The notes beneath the pieces were generated by a model. That model ran no database searches, was not told the origin of the DNA, and saw only the letters and a list, made by a program, of their open reading frames with translations. This document shows, piece after piece, positions 1-7,193 of a stretch of 64,000 nt of DNA. Location of the stretch: assembly GCF_021021555.1 (NCBI RefSeq), contig NZ_JAINWA010000003.1:1426001-1490000 (forward strand), read 5' to 3'. This DNA is from Teretinema zuelzerae (lineage in GTDB: Bacteria > Spirochaetota > Spirochaetia > Treponematales > Treponemataceae). The position numbers and the translations under genes are program-made. Every line of letters starts with the position of its first letter. The first letter of the stretch is position 1.

Positions 1-786
1 TACGGCCATCAGAGGAAGAACCGCGAGCACCGTGCCGACCATCAGGCCTCCTCTGTCACCGTCCATTTGAAGAGACAGCTTGGTCAATGCGACCGGTATT
101 GTCGTCTTGTCGATGGTGGGCAGCATGATGAGCGCGCCCATGAAGTTGTTCCAGCTTCCGATGAAGGTGATGAGGCCGAGCACCGCGACGCCTGATTGGG
201 CCAGCGGAAACGCGATGCGCATCAAGATTACGAACTCGGTCAATCCGTCGATGCGCGCGGCGTCCAGCAGTTCGTTCGGAACAGAATCCTGCATGTACTG
301 CGTCATCATGAAGATTCCGAAGGCGTTCGCCATGCCCGGGATGATAAGCGCAAGCCAGGTGCCGTACCACTTTATCGAAACCATTATTTTAAAGAAGGGA
401 ATAATATTCAGGAACGAAGGAATAGCCATCGTGCTCATGATGAAAAGGAAGATCGCTTTCTTTCCCTTGAACTCGTATTTGGAAAGGGCGAAGCCTCCCA
501 TCGTACAGAAAAACACGACGGTCAGCGTGGCGAGCGAAGCGATGCCGACGCTGTTCATGAAATTAACGCCGAAGGGAATGTCCCGGAACAAGCGGCCGAG
601 ATTCACCATGAATGACGACTTAAAAAGTATATGCGGCGGATATCGGTACGTTTCCGTTCCGGGAACCGTCGCCAATACGAACATATAATAGAAAGGAAAC
701 GCGAAAAGCAGCGCGAAAAAAGACAACGCTCCGTAAAGGAATATCTTGGAAGCGGAAAAACCCTTATTCATCCTTGCAAAGGACAT
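1..786 (-). CDS. Carbohydrate ABC transporter permease, MalG type (3' end beyond window)
   Basis: Inner-membrane permease of a sugar ABC importer of the binding-protein-dependent family. The 262 codons visible include a first hydrophobic segment at residues 14-40, further membrane segments, and the cytoplasmic EAA-type loop (ELLDAARIDG, residues 172-181) that contacts the ATPase. The ATG at 786 follows GAGGTG at good spacing; an in-frame GTG two codons earlier is an alternative. It lies 68 bases downstream of the solute-binding protein gene, with a stem-loop between them. A MalF-type partner normally sits between these two genes and is absent here, so it must lie beyond the left edge or elsewhere. 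Family call is firm; the sugar is inferred only from the GH16 context. Confidence 0.85.
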   Translation of the reverse strand, partial: MSFARMNKGFSASKIFLYGALSFFALLFAFPFYYMFVLATVPGTETYRYPPHILFKSSFMVNLGRLFRDIPFGVNFMNSVGIASLATLTVVFFCTMGGFALSKYEFKGKKAIFLFIMSTMAIPSFLNIIPFFKIMVSIKWYGTWLALIIPGMANAFGIFMMTQYMQDSVPNELLDAARIDGLTEFVILMRIAFPLAQSGVAVLGLITFIGSWNNFMGALIMLPTIDKTTIPVALTKLSLQMDGDRGGLMVGTVLAVLPLMAV

Positions 787-823
787 ACTCACACCTCGAA
801 CGAAAGATTAAAGAAGAGGGAAA

Positions 824-843
824 GGAACCGGTCTCCCGGTTCC
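824..843 (-). other. Intercistronic stem-loop between binding protein and permease
   Basis: An 8-bp perfect stem (GGAACCGG / CCGGTTCC) with a 4-base loop sits between the binding-protein stop and the permease start. It lacks a U-run, so it is more likely an mRNA-stabilising or partial attenuation element that keeps binding-protein mRNA in excess of permease mRNA than a full terminator. Confidence 0.55.
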
Positions 844-854
844 CTTCAAAAAAG

Positions 855-2156
855 TCAGTCGATAAGAACGCTGATCTCGTTCAACGCGGTTGTATACGCC
901 TCGTCCGCGGATTTTCCGTTCACCAGAACGTCGGTTACCGCGTTGCCGAAAATGGCGAGAGCGGTAGCGTCGTATTCGGTTACGATGGCGGAAGGAATAT
1001 TCCTCGCGACGTCGGCGTAGATCTGGCGCACCTTCTGTCCGCCGAAGTAGGGAACCGGCTCGTTCATGACCGGATCGCTGAATACGGTCGTCAGAGCGGG
1101 AAAGGCGTCGATCGTCTTGAAGGTAAGAAGCTGCGCGCTCGGAGAGGTGGTCAGATACTTGAGCACTTCCCAGGCCGCTGCTTTCTGCTCCGCGGGGACG
1201 AATTCGGGAATGGCGAGATAGGTGCCGCCCTGGGAGGCGTACTGCTTTCCAGGGAGGTAGGTCACGCGCCAGTCTCCGGAGAGATCGGGGGCGACCCAGG
1301 TCTTGAGGCTTCCGCCCCACCAGGCGCCGTTCACGATCGCGCAGACGGTTCCGTCGGAGAAGGACTGGGTCCACGGTCCGCTCCAGCCGCCGAGATCGCC
1401 GTCGATTCCCGCGTTGCGGATGTCCTTGACGATCTTCAGCGCGGAGGTGAACTTTTCTTTCGGCTGAAGGGGCTGACCCTTCGCGTCGAACCAGCCGCCC
1501 TTTCCGCCGTTCAACGGCATCATGGCGACTTCGTTCGCATGAGGGATGGCGAACTGGTCGGGCTTGCCGTCTTTATTGCGGTCTTTAACCAGCTTCTTGC
1601 TCACCTGGATGAATTCGTTCCAATCCTTCAAGCCTTCGTAGGAAACGCCGGCGGCGTCGAGAAGGCTCTTTCGATAGAAGAGCACCGCGGGGGCGATATC
1701 GACGGGCATGGCGACAAGCTTGCCGTCCTTGGTAGTCGCGTTCGACATCGCGAAGGACACAAGATCTTTTCCCGCCGCGAGGCCGTTGAACGGAGCCGCC
1801 GCGAGATCCGAGAGTCCGCCGCCTTCCACGAATTTCGCTACGTAGCCGATTTCGAGCGACTCGATGTCGTTAGTCGCTTCGCCGGCCGCGAGAACGGTCG
1901 TCAGACGATTATGGTGGCCGCTGAAGTCGGAAGTCTGGAAGACGATCTTGATGTTCGGATATTTCTTTTTGAAATCCTCCGAATCGAAAACCGCTTTGTA
2001 CGCGGTTTCAAGGTCGCCGAAGGCTCCGATGCGGATTGTATACTGTTTAGATGAATCGTAGGGCGCCACTTTCGCGGCAGTCTCGGTGCCTCCGGCGGCG
2101 AAGGCCGCGGAGCCGATGCCCGCAAGGGCGGCTAACAGAATCAGCGCTTTTTTCAT
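855..2156 (-). CDS. Extracellular solute-binding protein, family 1 (sugar ABC importer)
   Basis: Predicted periplasmic sugar-binding protein of 433 residues that delivers ligand to the permease encoded next. It has a signal peptide (residues 1-20, ending AAFA) followed by AGG rather than a lipobox Cys. The body has the layout of family-1 binding proteins: an N-terminal beta-alpha domain with YTIRIGAFGD, a middle region with WNEFIQVSKKLV, and a C-terminal stretch with WEVLKYLTTSPSAQ typical of MalE-like proteins. GGAG seven bases before the ATG at 2156 supports the start. A 131-base gap separates it from the upstream lipoprotein gene. The substrate is not readable from sequence; beta-glucan oligosaccharides are the inference from the GH16 enzyme across the divergent promoter. 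Confidence 0.88.
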   Translation of the reverse strand: MKKALILLAALAGIGSAAFAAGGTETAAKVAPYDSSKQYTIRIGAFGDLETAYKAVFDSEDFKKKYPNIKIVFQTSDFSGHHNRLTTVLAAGEATNDIESLEIGYVAKFVEGGGLSDLAAAPFNGLAAGKDLVSFAMSNATTKDGKLVAMPVDIAPAVLFYRKSLLDAAGVSYEGLKDWNEFIQVSKKLVKDRNKDGKPDQFAIPHANEVAMMPLNGGKGGWFDAKGQPLQPKEKFTSALKIVKDIRNAGIDGDLGGWSGPWTQSFSDGTVCAIVNGAWWGGSLKTWVAPDLSGDWRVTYLPGKQYASQGGTYLAIPEFVPAEQKAAAWEVLKYLTTSPSAQLLTFKTIDAFPALTTVFSDPVMNEPVPYFGGQKVRQIYADVARNIPSAIVTEYDATALAIFGNAVTDVLVNGKSADEAYTTALNEISVLID

Positions 2157-2287
2157 GCAATGCTCCTCTAAATATCAGACGGACCGAATCCGTCCCTCTT
2201 TCAGCTTTCAGGACAAAATACAGGGCGCGATCCGGAAACAACCGTCCCCGAACCACGCCCCGGAAAGCTCTTGCTCAGCTTACAAAA

Positions 2288-2998
2288 TTACTCGCCGAAT
2301 GCCACGGAGATAAGAACATCGGTCAGAGCGGGATAGTTGGCGGCAGCAGCTTCGCGTTCAGCAGCAGTACCATCGACAACGTTCGGATTCCAGAGACCCA
2401 AGCCACTGAAAGCGCTTGTATCGATATTAGTGAAGTCGGCGAGGTTAATCGTATAGACAGTCCATCCGCCGGCTCCGGCCTTTGCCGGGTAGTCCAGGAT
2501 GTTCACTTCCGCAGCAGGAGCATTATCTCCGGTTCCAGTCCATTCAATCTTCAATCCGAAATAAGCGGTCTCGCCGAGATCGCCCTTGATCGCGACATAC
2601 GCCTTGGAGGCCGCGCTGATATCGCAGGTTGACCCGACCATTTTAAAGAACACTCCATTCCATCCGCCCCCGTCAGTTGTAAAGTTGACGCCTGTTCCGG
2701 TGGGGAAGAAACCGCCTTCTTGAATCTGAGTGTGAGTGTGCGGAATGTTCATTTTCAGACTCATAGCGCCTGAAGATGTACCGATTACCTCGTCGCCTGC
2801 ATTGACTACTTTCACGCTATCAGTTGTGAAGTCAGGACTGAAGGCTCCGGACCAGTTAATCTCATACAGCGCCGTACCGGAGAACTGATCGTCGCCCTCA
2901 TCTTCATCTCCGGAAGTGTCGCAAGCAGCGAATGAAAACACCAAAGAAAGAGCCAGGGCCATCTTCAGTACAGAAAGAATTGATTTTCTCTTCATCAT
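2288..2998 (-). CDS. Predicted carbohydrate-binding surface lipoprotein
   Basis: A 236-residue lipoprotein with a basic N-terminus, a hydrophobic segment and a lipobox SFAAC (Cys26), followed by an acidic linker. The rest is rich in Trp, Gly and Thr beta-strand stretches (for example GGGWNGVFFKM and YFGLKIEW) and looks like a jelly-roll carbohydrate-binding fold of the galactose-binding-like type; I do not recognise an exact family. GGAG stands upstream of the ATG-ATG pair at 2998/2995. It is the first gene of the leftward operon, directly behind the operator-covered promoter. A surface glycan-binding role is inference from fold and neighbours. Confidence 0.6.
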   Translation of the reverse strand: MMKRKSILSVLKMALALSLVFSFAACDTSGDEDEGDDQFSGTALYEINWSGAFSPDFTTDSVKVVNAGDEVIGTSSGAMSLKMNIPHTHTQIQEGGFFPTGTGVNFTTDGGGWNGVFFKMVGSTCDISAASKAYVAIKGDLGETAYFGLKIEWTGTGDNAPAAEVNILDYPAKAGAGGWTVYTINLADFTNIDTSAFSGLGLWNPNVVDGTAAEREAAAANYPALTDVLISVAFGE

Positions 2999-3032
2999 AA
3001 TAAACTCCTCACTTTTAGCCGTATCGGCCTAA

Positions 3033-3046
3033 TGTATACGCAATCA
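3033..3046 (-). promoter_or_regulatory. Operator-like palindrome 1 (overlaps -10 of leftward promoter)
   Basis: Read leftward this is TGATTGCGTATACA, sharing TG and CGTATACA with the site at 3053-3066 and with the site at 3369-3382. The CG centre lies 20 bases (two helical turns) from that of its neighbour, and the site overlaps the end of the leftward -10 box. CG-centred 14-mers bounded by TG and CA are the usual form of LacI-family operators. Confidence 0.55.
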
Positions 3047-3071
3047 TAGACCTGCAATCGTATACAGTCAA
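3043..3071 (-). promoter_or_regulatory. Promoter of the leftward lipoprotein/ABC operon
   Basis: Read leftward: -35 TTGACT (3066-3071), a 17-base spacer, then -10 TATGAT (3043-3048), each matching the sigma-70 consensus at five of six. It lies 45 bases before the ATG at 2998. One operator-like site fills the spacer and a second overlaps the -10, which implies repression by steric block. Confidence 0.75.
3053..3066 (+). promoter_or_regulatory. Operator-like palindrome 2 (inside spacer of leftward promoter)
   Basis: TGCAATCGTATACA, differing at one position from the site at 3369-3382 over the start point of the rightward promoter. It fits the LacI-family pattern of a CG-centred 14-mer bounded by TG and CA. 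Confidence 0.65.
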
Positions 3072-3316
3072 GTTTAAAAAACAAAAATTATTTTAAACTT
3101 TCAATTCAATCCTTTAGCAGCAATTATGACGAATTGCAATTTCCATCAAATTAGAGCACGCATTATATTGAGAGAAATAAATGATAGCGCAAACAAACGC
3201 ATTATTATTAATAAAAACGCTTGAATGTAAAATATAGCGACAAACAAGAAATCACTATCAATGTTCAATACTATCATCACGGAGATATAAAATCGCTTTT
3301 TACATTCAATGCGATT

Positions 3317-3330
3317 TAAATACGTATACT
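3317..3330 (+). promoter_or_regulatory. Weak operator-like site upstream of rightward -35
   Basis: TAAATACGTATACT keeps the CGTATAC core but not the outer TG and CA. It ends four bases before the rightward -35, with its centre 52 bases (about five helical turns) from the strong site at 3369-3382. It may be an auxiliary site or chance in AT-rich DNA. The rest of the AT-rich gap (3072-3316) shows nothing else I can support. Confidence 0.35.
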
Positions 3331-3333
3331 TTA

Positions 3334-3362
3334 TTGACATCCTATAAAACCCATGAGATTAT
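3334..3362 (+). promoter_or_regulatory. Promoter of the rightward CBM lipoprotein/barrel/GH16 genes
   Basis: Perfect -35 TTGACA (3334-3339), a 17-base spacer, and a weaker -10 GATTAT (3357-3362). Transcription would start near 3369, exactly where the strong operator-like 14-mer begins, giving a 5' leader of about 40 bases before the ATG at 3409. Confidence 0.65.
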
Positions 3363-3368
3363 ATTCTT

Positions 3369-3382
3369 TGCAAACGTATACA
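3369..3382 (+). promoter_or_regulatory. Operator-like palindrome at start point of rightward promoter
   Basis: TGCAAACGTATACA, 13 of 14 identical to the site at 3053-3066 on the other arm of the divergent region. It sits immediately downstream of the -10 box, a classic repressor position. Confidence 0.65.
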
Positions 3383-3408
3383 CGCAGTGTTTCAATAGGA
3401 GGAATATA

Positions 3409-4035
3409 ATGAAGAAACTGCAGAAGATGATGGTCGCCGCCATAGGCGCCGCGGCGGTACTGATAGCATCCGGATGCGCAAGCGCTCCGAAAGCAGCTGA
3501 AATGGTGTGGTCGGATAATATTCTCGTAAACGGCGATTTCGAGGCGGGCCAGGGAAACTGGACACCCTGGATCGACTCGGGATGGGGCGGAGCCGGAGAG
3601 GTAACCTGGGACAACGGAATCGCTACGCTCCGAATCGACGAAATGGGTGAGCAGCCCTGGGCCGTGGCCATGCACTATAAAAAAGTCACCTTCGAGAAAG
3701 GCGCCCGCTATGTTGCTCGCTTCAAAATGAAATCCGACATGGAACGCGTCGTGCGCTTCAGCATCGGAAACGGACTGGCCCCAGCGGACCCGCCCTACCT
3801 TGAGTACCAGGACATCGTGGTAGGAACCGATTGGCAGACCTACGAGTTCGAGTTCGTCATGAAATTCCGCACCAACAAGTTCGGCCGACTCGATTTCAAC
3901 TGCGCGTACAATCCCGGAATGTTCCTTCCCGAAGGACACGTATGGAAAGACGAAGCCAAGCTCAAAGCCACCGGAGCCGCGACCGTCTACATCGACGACG
4001 TAGAAGTCCGCAAGCTCGCGGCCGCTGCGGAATAA
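3409..4035 (+). CDS. CBM4/9-like carbohydrate-binding lipoprotein
   Basis: A 208-residue lipoprotein. Residues 1-22 form a signal peptide with lipobox IASGC (Cys23). The mature part reads as one carbohydrate-binding module of the CBM4/9 type: it opens with NGDFEAGQGNWTPW, has aromatic-rich strands through the middle (VRFSIGNGLAP, WQTYEFEF), and closes with the usual YIDDVEV strand. The same module, including NGDF at the start and YIDDV at the end, forms the N-terminal half of the GH16 enzyme two genes on. A strong AGGAGG precedes the ATG at 3409. First gene of the rightward operon; likely a surface glycan-binding protein handing substrate to the neighbouring barrel. Confidence 0.75.
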   Translation: MKKLQKMMVAAIGAAAVLIASGCASAPKAAEMVWSDNILVNGDFEAGQGNWTPWIDSGWGGAGEVTWDNGIATLRIDEMGEQPWAVAMHYKKVTFEKGARYVARFKMKSDMERVVRFSIGNGLAPADPPYLEYQDIVVGTDWQTYEFEFVMKFRTNKFGRLDFNCAYNPGMFLPEGHVWKDEAKLKATGAATVYIDDVEVRKLAAAAE

Positions 4036-4049
4036 TGAGGAGAGATCCG

Positions 4050-5489
4050 ATGAAAAAATATCTTACCTTTTTTACATTGGCGATTCTCGCGGGAAGCATG
4101 GCCTTCGCAGCGGAAACACTCTTCGATGAAAACCTGCCGACGCAGACAAAGAAAATATCCACGTCTATCGACTTCAAACCGAAGCTCGGCGTTGAATGGG
4201 GGTACGACTTCGATCGCAACCAATCAGGATTCAAGGAAATCGTTAACCTCGACCTTGAATGGGAAATCCTCCCCTACCAGGATTATACGAGCGATACAAG
4301 CGGCATCGAGTACGGCGATCCCTACGGGCTGGTGATGTTCTCCGGCGGACATCTCACGCTGAAAATTCAAGATGAAAGCGGAGATATGTCGGCCACCGCA
4401 GGATCCGCCAATAAAGTTCTTAATCCGGTATTCGCAATAAACTACGAAAAAATCTGGGGGAAAATCGTCTGGGATCCCTTCTACGTTCTTGTTGCAGCGA
4501 ATGAAAAGAATTTTTATACGAGACACACCGGATGGTCATTCGCTACCGCAAATTCGCGTCCAAGAGCGAACTGGGCGCATATCGGCTATCGCGTTCAAGG
4601 CTGGACATCGGACTTCAATGTCAGCGCGTGGGAGATTGCCGGATCAGGAGACATGGTTAATACAGCGGGAGGAGAGGCAGGACTCGGGTTGGGATTCGTC
4701 GGAAACACGACAGAAGCGCTTTTCATGGTTGCATCGCCTCTGAGCTGGGAATACATCAATGCCGCAAGTCCGGGCAACGTAGACAACAAGTACGACTTCG
4801 GCCTTTCGGCGGAATCAAATCCCGTTGGAGACCTGATGGTCAGAGGATCGGCGGTAACCGGAATCAACTACGACGTACTGCCGCTCGGTTTGAGCGGAGC
4901 CCTCGGGTACCGGTTCGACATCACCAATACGCTGGCGGTAATGCCGCATACCGCGATGGATGTCGCGTTCACGGGCACCGAAGACAAGCCGCTTGATTCA
5001 TGGACCACTGAAAATTCCTTCGGTTTCGACGTGATCTGGCCGGGATCGAACGGATGGGGAGACAATCCCCTTCTTGATATGGAAACCAACATTTTCGCCG
5101 GATTCACCCTGGACGGATCGATCGTCATGTCCAAAGGAGCCGATCCCTCAATAAACATGGTTGCATCCATGCACGAAGACAATTCAGGCGGACTCATTCA
5201 GAATCTCGGAACGACATTCATTTTCGAACTTGCAGATATCACCGGCGATAAACCGGTGAACACATTCGGCTTCTATGCCGACTACAACATCTGGAACCAG
5301 TTCAAACCTTACGGACGATTCCTAAAGACAAAGGATTCCAGCGTCAAGAAGAACATCACCGGAGAACTCGGCCTTGAAATGACGATGATCCCCAACACGG
5401 TGATTACCTTCATGTACAAGACCGAGGATCTGACCGCGATTTCCGAGAACAAGGGAATCCTGACGACATCCTTCATCGTAACGTTCTGA
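4050..5489 (+). CDS. Predicted outer-membrane beta-barrel protein
   Basis: A 479-residue protein with a signal peptide (residues 1-20, ending MAFA) and a body of alternating amphipathic strands rich in Trp, Tyr, Gly and Asn. It ends FIVTF; a C-terminal Phe is the usual signal for outer-membrane insertion. I do not recognise a named porin family. GAGGAG precedes the ATG at 4050, which lies 14 bases after the previous stop. Between a glycan-binding lipoprotein and a beta-glucanase, it may be the oligosaccharide channel of this locus, in a role like SusC but without TonB-dependent features (no plug domain visible and much too short). The transport role is inference. Confidence 0.6.
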   Translation: MKKYLTFFTLAILAGSMAFAAETLFDENLPTQTKKISTSIDFKPKLGVEWGYDFDRNQSGFKEIVNLDLEWEILPYQDYTSDTSGIEYGDPYGLVMFSGGHLTLKIQDESGDMSATAGSANKVLNPVFAINYEKIWGKIVWDPFYVLVAANEKNFYTRHTGWSFATANSRPRANWAHIGYRVQGWTSDFNVSAWEIAGSGDMVNTAGGEAGLGLGFVGNTTEALFMVASPLSWEYINAASPGNVDNKYDFGLSAESNPVGDLMVRGSAVTGINYDVLPLGLSGALGYRFDITNTLAVMPHTAMDVAFTGTEDKPLDSWTTENSFGFDVIWPGSNGWGDNPLLDMETNIFAGFTLDGSIVMSKGADPSINMVASMHEDNSGGLIQNLGTTFIFELADITGDKPVNTFGFYADYNIWNQFKPYGRFLKTKDSSVKKNITGELGLEMTMIPNTVITFMYKTEDLTAISENKGILTTSFIVTF

Positions 5490-5522
5490 TGCTGTAATCA
5501 GCGCAACACGGTTTAATTACAT

Positions 5523-5555
5523 GGGCTGCCGCTTCCCGAGGGCAGCCCTTTTTTT
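5523..5555 (+). terminator. Intrinsic terminator between barrel gene and GH16 gene
   Basis: GGGCTGCC (5523-5530) pairs perfectly with GGCAGCCC (5541-5548) across a 10-base loop, followed by seven Ts. It lies inside the apparent operon, so it either attenuates GH16 expression or gives the GH16 gene a separate, unseen promoter. Confidence 0.75.
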
Positions 5556-5619
5556 ACCCAGCGTTTTCTGCCGGCCTAAGAGACAGCCGCGGAAAACACG
5601 CACGCAACGGAGTAAACAC

Positions 5620-7113
5620 GTGAAACGAAAATCTATTTTATTTACCTGTCTGACGGCCGCGTCAGTTTTTTTTGCGTTGATGCCGATCGCCGGATGCGAT
5701 TTCGGGTCGAATACAACGGACACGGAAACCCCCGATCCGGACGACCCCGCAGATCCCGATCCCGAAGAACCAGTTGAAACAGAGCGGATTGAGAACGGAG
5801 ACTTCGCAGACGGTTTCGTCTTGCCGTGGTCCGCGTGGAACGGAGAGGGCGGTGCTTCGACGCAGACGGTAACCGGAGGAGAACTCGTGGTAACCGTGAC
5901 GGCGCCGGGCACTCAACCCTATTCCGTACAGATTTTCCAGGACGGCCTCTCGATTCCCGACGGCGAACAGACGGTTAGCTTCAGGGCGAAGGCGGCTGAA
6001 CCGAGGATGTTGAGAGTCCAGATCGGGAAGGGCTTGTCTGCCGATCCCTGGTTCGTCGAATTTATGCCCGTCAAATCATTCGATTTGACGATTGAATGGC
6101 AAGACTTCAGTTTCACCTTCAACAAAAGCAACTCAACCTATTCCGACGGGAAACTCGTATTCGAGCTGGGAACCATGACCGGCGAAGGAACCCTCGCGAC
6201 GGACATTTACATCGACGACGTAAGTCTCGTCAATCTCGACTCGGGAACGCCCGTTGAAACTCCCGGCGAATTCGTCTATCCCGCCGTCAACGCGGACTCC
6301 TGGACGCCCGGAGACGGCTGGACGCTCTCCTGGCAGGACGAGTTCAACGACGGCGCTTTCGATACCAATACATGGACCCGCCAGACCATGCTCAATCCGC
6401 CGAACAATGAATGGCAGCAGTACTTCGGCGGCACGTCGAACGACAACGCCTGCGAAGAGGACGGATATATGGTGCTGAAAGCCTCGATGAACGGAACAGC
6501 GCACGGAGACAATCAATACAAATCCGCTCGCGTAATTTCCAATCCGGGCGGGCAGGACGGCTCGTCCTCTGCCGAGGGAAAAACATTCCTCTACGGAAAA
6601 ATCGCGGCGCGAATCCAGCTCCCCTACGGCAAGGGAATCTGGCCCGCGTTCTGGATGCTCGGCGACAATATTAACGAAACCGGGGGGGACACGACCTGGC
6701 CTGAGTGCGGAGAGATCGATATTCTGGAGACGGGCGCCAAAGACGATCCCGCTTACGGACAGGGCACGACGCACGGAACCCTCCACCACGATCCGACAGT
6801 GGAAAACATCACCAACGACTGGAACAACCTGTATCTGCCGTCCGCCAAACACACGCTTCCCGGCGGAAAGTTTTTCGCCGAAAACTTCCACGTATTCGAG
6901 ATCGAATGGGATGAATCGAAGATTGTCTGGAAGCTCGACGGCGCGAAAATCGGAGAACAATCGATCAGCGAGGCCGGCCGCTCGGAATTCCATAAACCCT
7001 TCTACGTGCTGTTCAATATCGCGGTTGGAGGAGACTTCACTTCGACCCCGGACTCGACCACCCACTTCCCGCAATACATGTACATAGACTGGATCAGGCA
7101 CTATACAAAATAA
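5620..7113 (+). CDS. GH16 beta-1,3(4)-glucanase lipoprotein with N-terminal CBM4/9-like module
   Basis: A 497-residue secreted lipoprotein. GTG start at 5620 with GGAG seven bases upstream; any longer frame would run back through the terminator. Signal peptide with lipobox IAGC (Cys26), a Pro/Asp linker (38-55), a CBM4/9-like module from NGDF (about residue 59) to YIDDV (about 197-201), then a GH16 catalytic domain (about 225-497). The catalytic motif GEIDILE supplies nucleophile Glu365, Asp367 and acid/base Glu370, spaced as in laminarinases. GIWPAFWML upstream and the YIDWIRHY ending also fit that subgroup. It would cut beta-1,3- or mixed-linkage glucans at the cell surface. The enzyme family is firm; exact linkage preference is not. 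Confidence 0.92.
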   Translation: MKRKSILFTCLTAASVFFALMPIAGCDFGSNTTDTETPDPDDPADPDPEEPVETERIENGDFADGFVLPWSAWNGEGGASTQTVTGGELVVTVTAPGTQPYSVQIFQDGLSIPDGEQTVSFRAKAAEPRMLRVQIGKGLSADPWFVEFMPVKSFDLTIEWQDFSFTFNKSNSTYSDGKLVFELGTMTGEGTLATDIYIDDVSLVNLDSGTPVETPGEFVYPAVNADSWTPGDGWTLSWQDEFNDGAFDTNTWTRQTMLNPPNNEWQQYFGGTSNDNACEEDGYMVLKASMNGTAHGDNQYKSARVISNPGGQDGSSSAEGKTFLYGKIAARIQLPYGKGIWPAFWMLGDNINETGGDTTWPECGEIDILETGAKDDPAYGQGTTHGTLHHDPTVENITNDWNNLYLPSAKHTLPGGKFFAENFHVFEIEWDESKIVWKLDGAKIGEQSISEAGRSEFHKPFYVLFNIAVGGDFTSTPDSTTHFPQYMYIDWIRHYTK

Positions 7114-7122
7114 CGAAAAAAA

Positions 7123-7153
7123 GGCGGCCGGGATTTCCCGAGCCGCCTTTTTT
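7123..7153. terminator. Bidirectional terminator between GH16 and fabF genes
   Basis: GGCGGC (7123-7128) pairs with GCCGCC (7142-7147), extended by inner and outer pairs. Runs of A before and T after the stem let it stop both the rightward GH16 transcript and the leftward fatty-acid pair that converge here. Confidence 0.8.
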
Positions 7154-7193
7154 GTATGTGAAAGCTTCTATCGTATCGCGTTCTGTGATGTCC

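Noticed and set aside
774-2054. Long open frame on the + strand opposite the solute-binding protein gene
   Set aside because: Antisense shadow of a clear gene; high GC keeps the opposite frame open. No signal, domain or ribosome site.
3146-3340. Small leftward frame in the divergent promoter gap
   Set aside because: AT-rich, no ribosome site, and its start overlaps the rightward -35 and auxiliary operator region.
5521-5619. Upstream extension of the GH16 frame to an ATG at 5521
   Set aside because: It would translate through the terminator hairpin and put the signal peptide 33 residues inside the protein; the GTG at 5620 has a good ribosome site.
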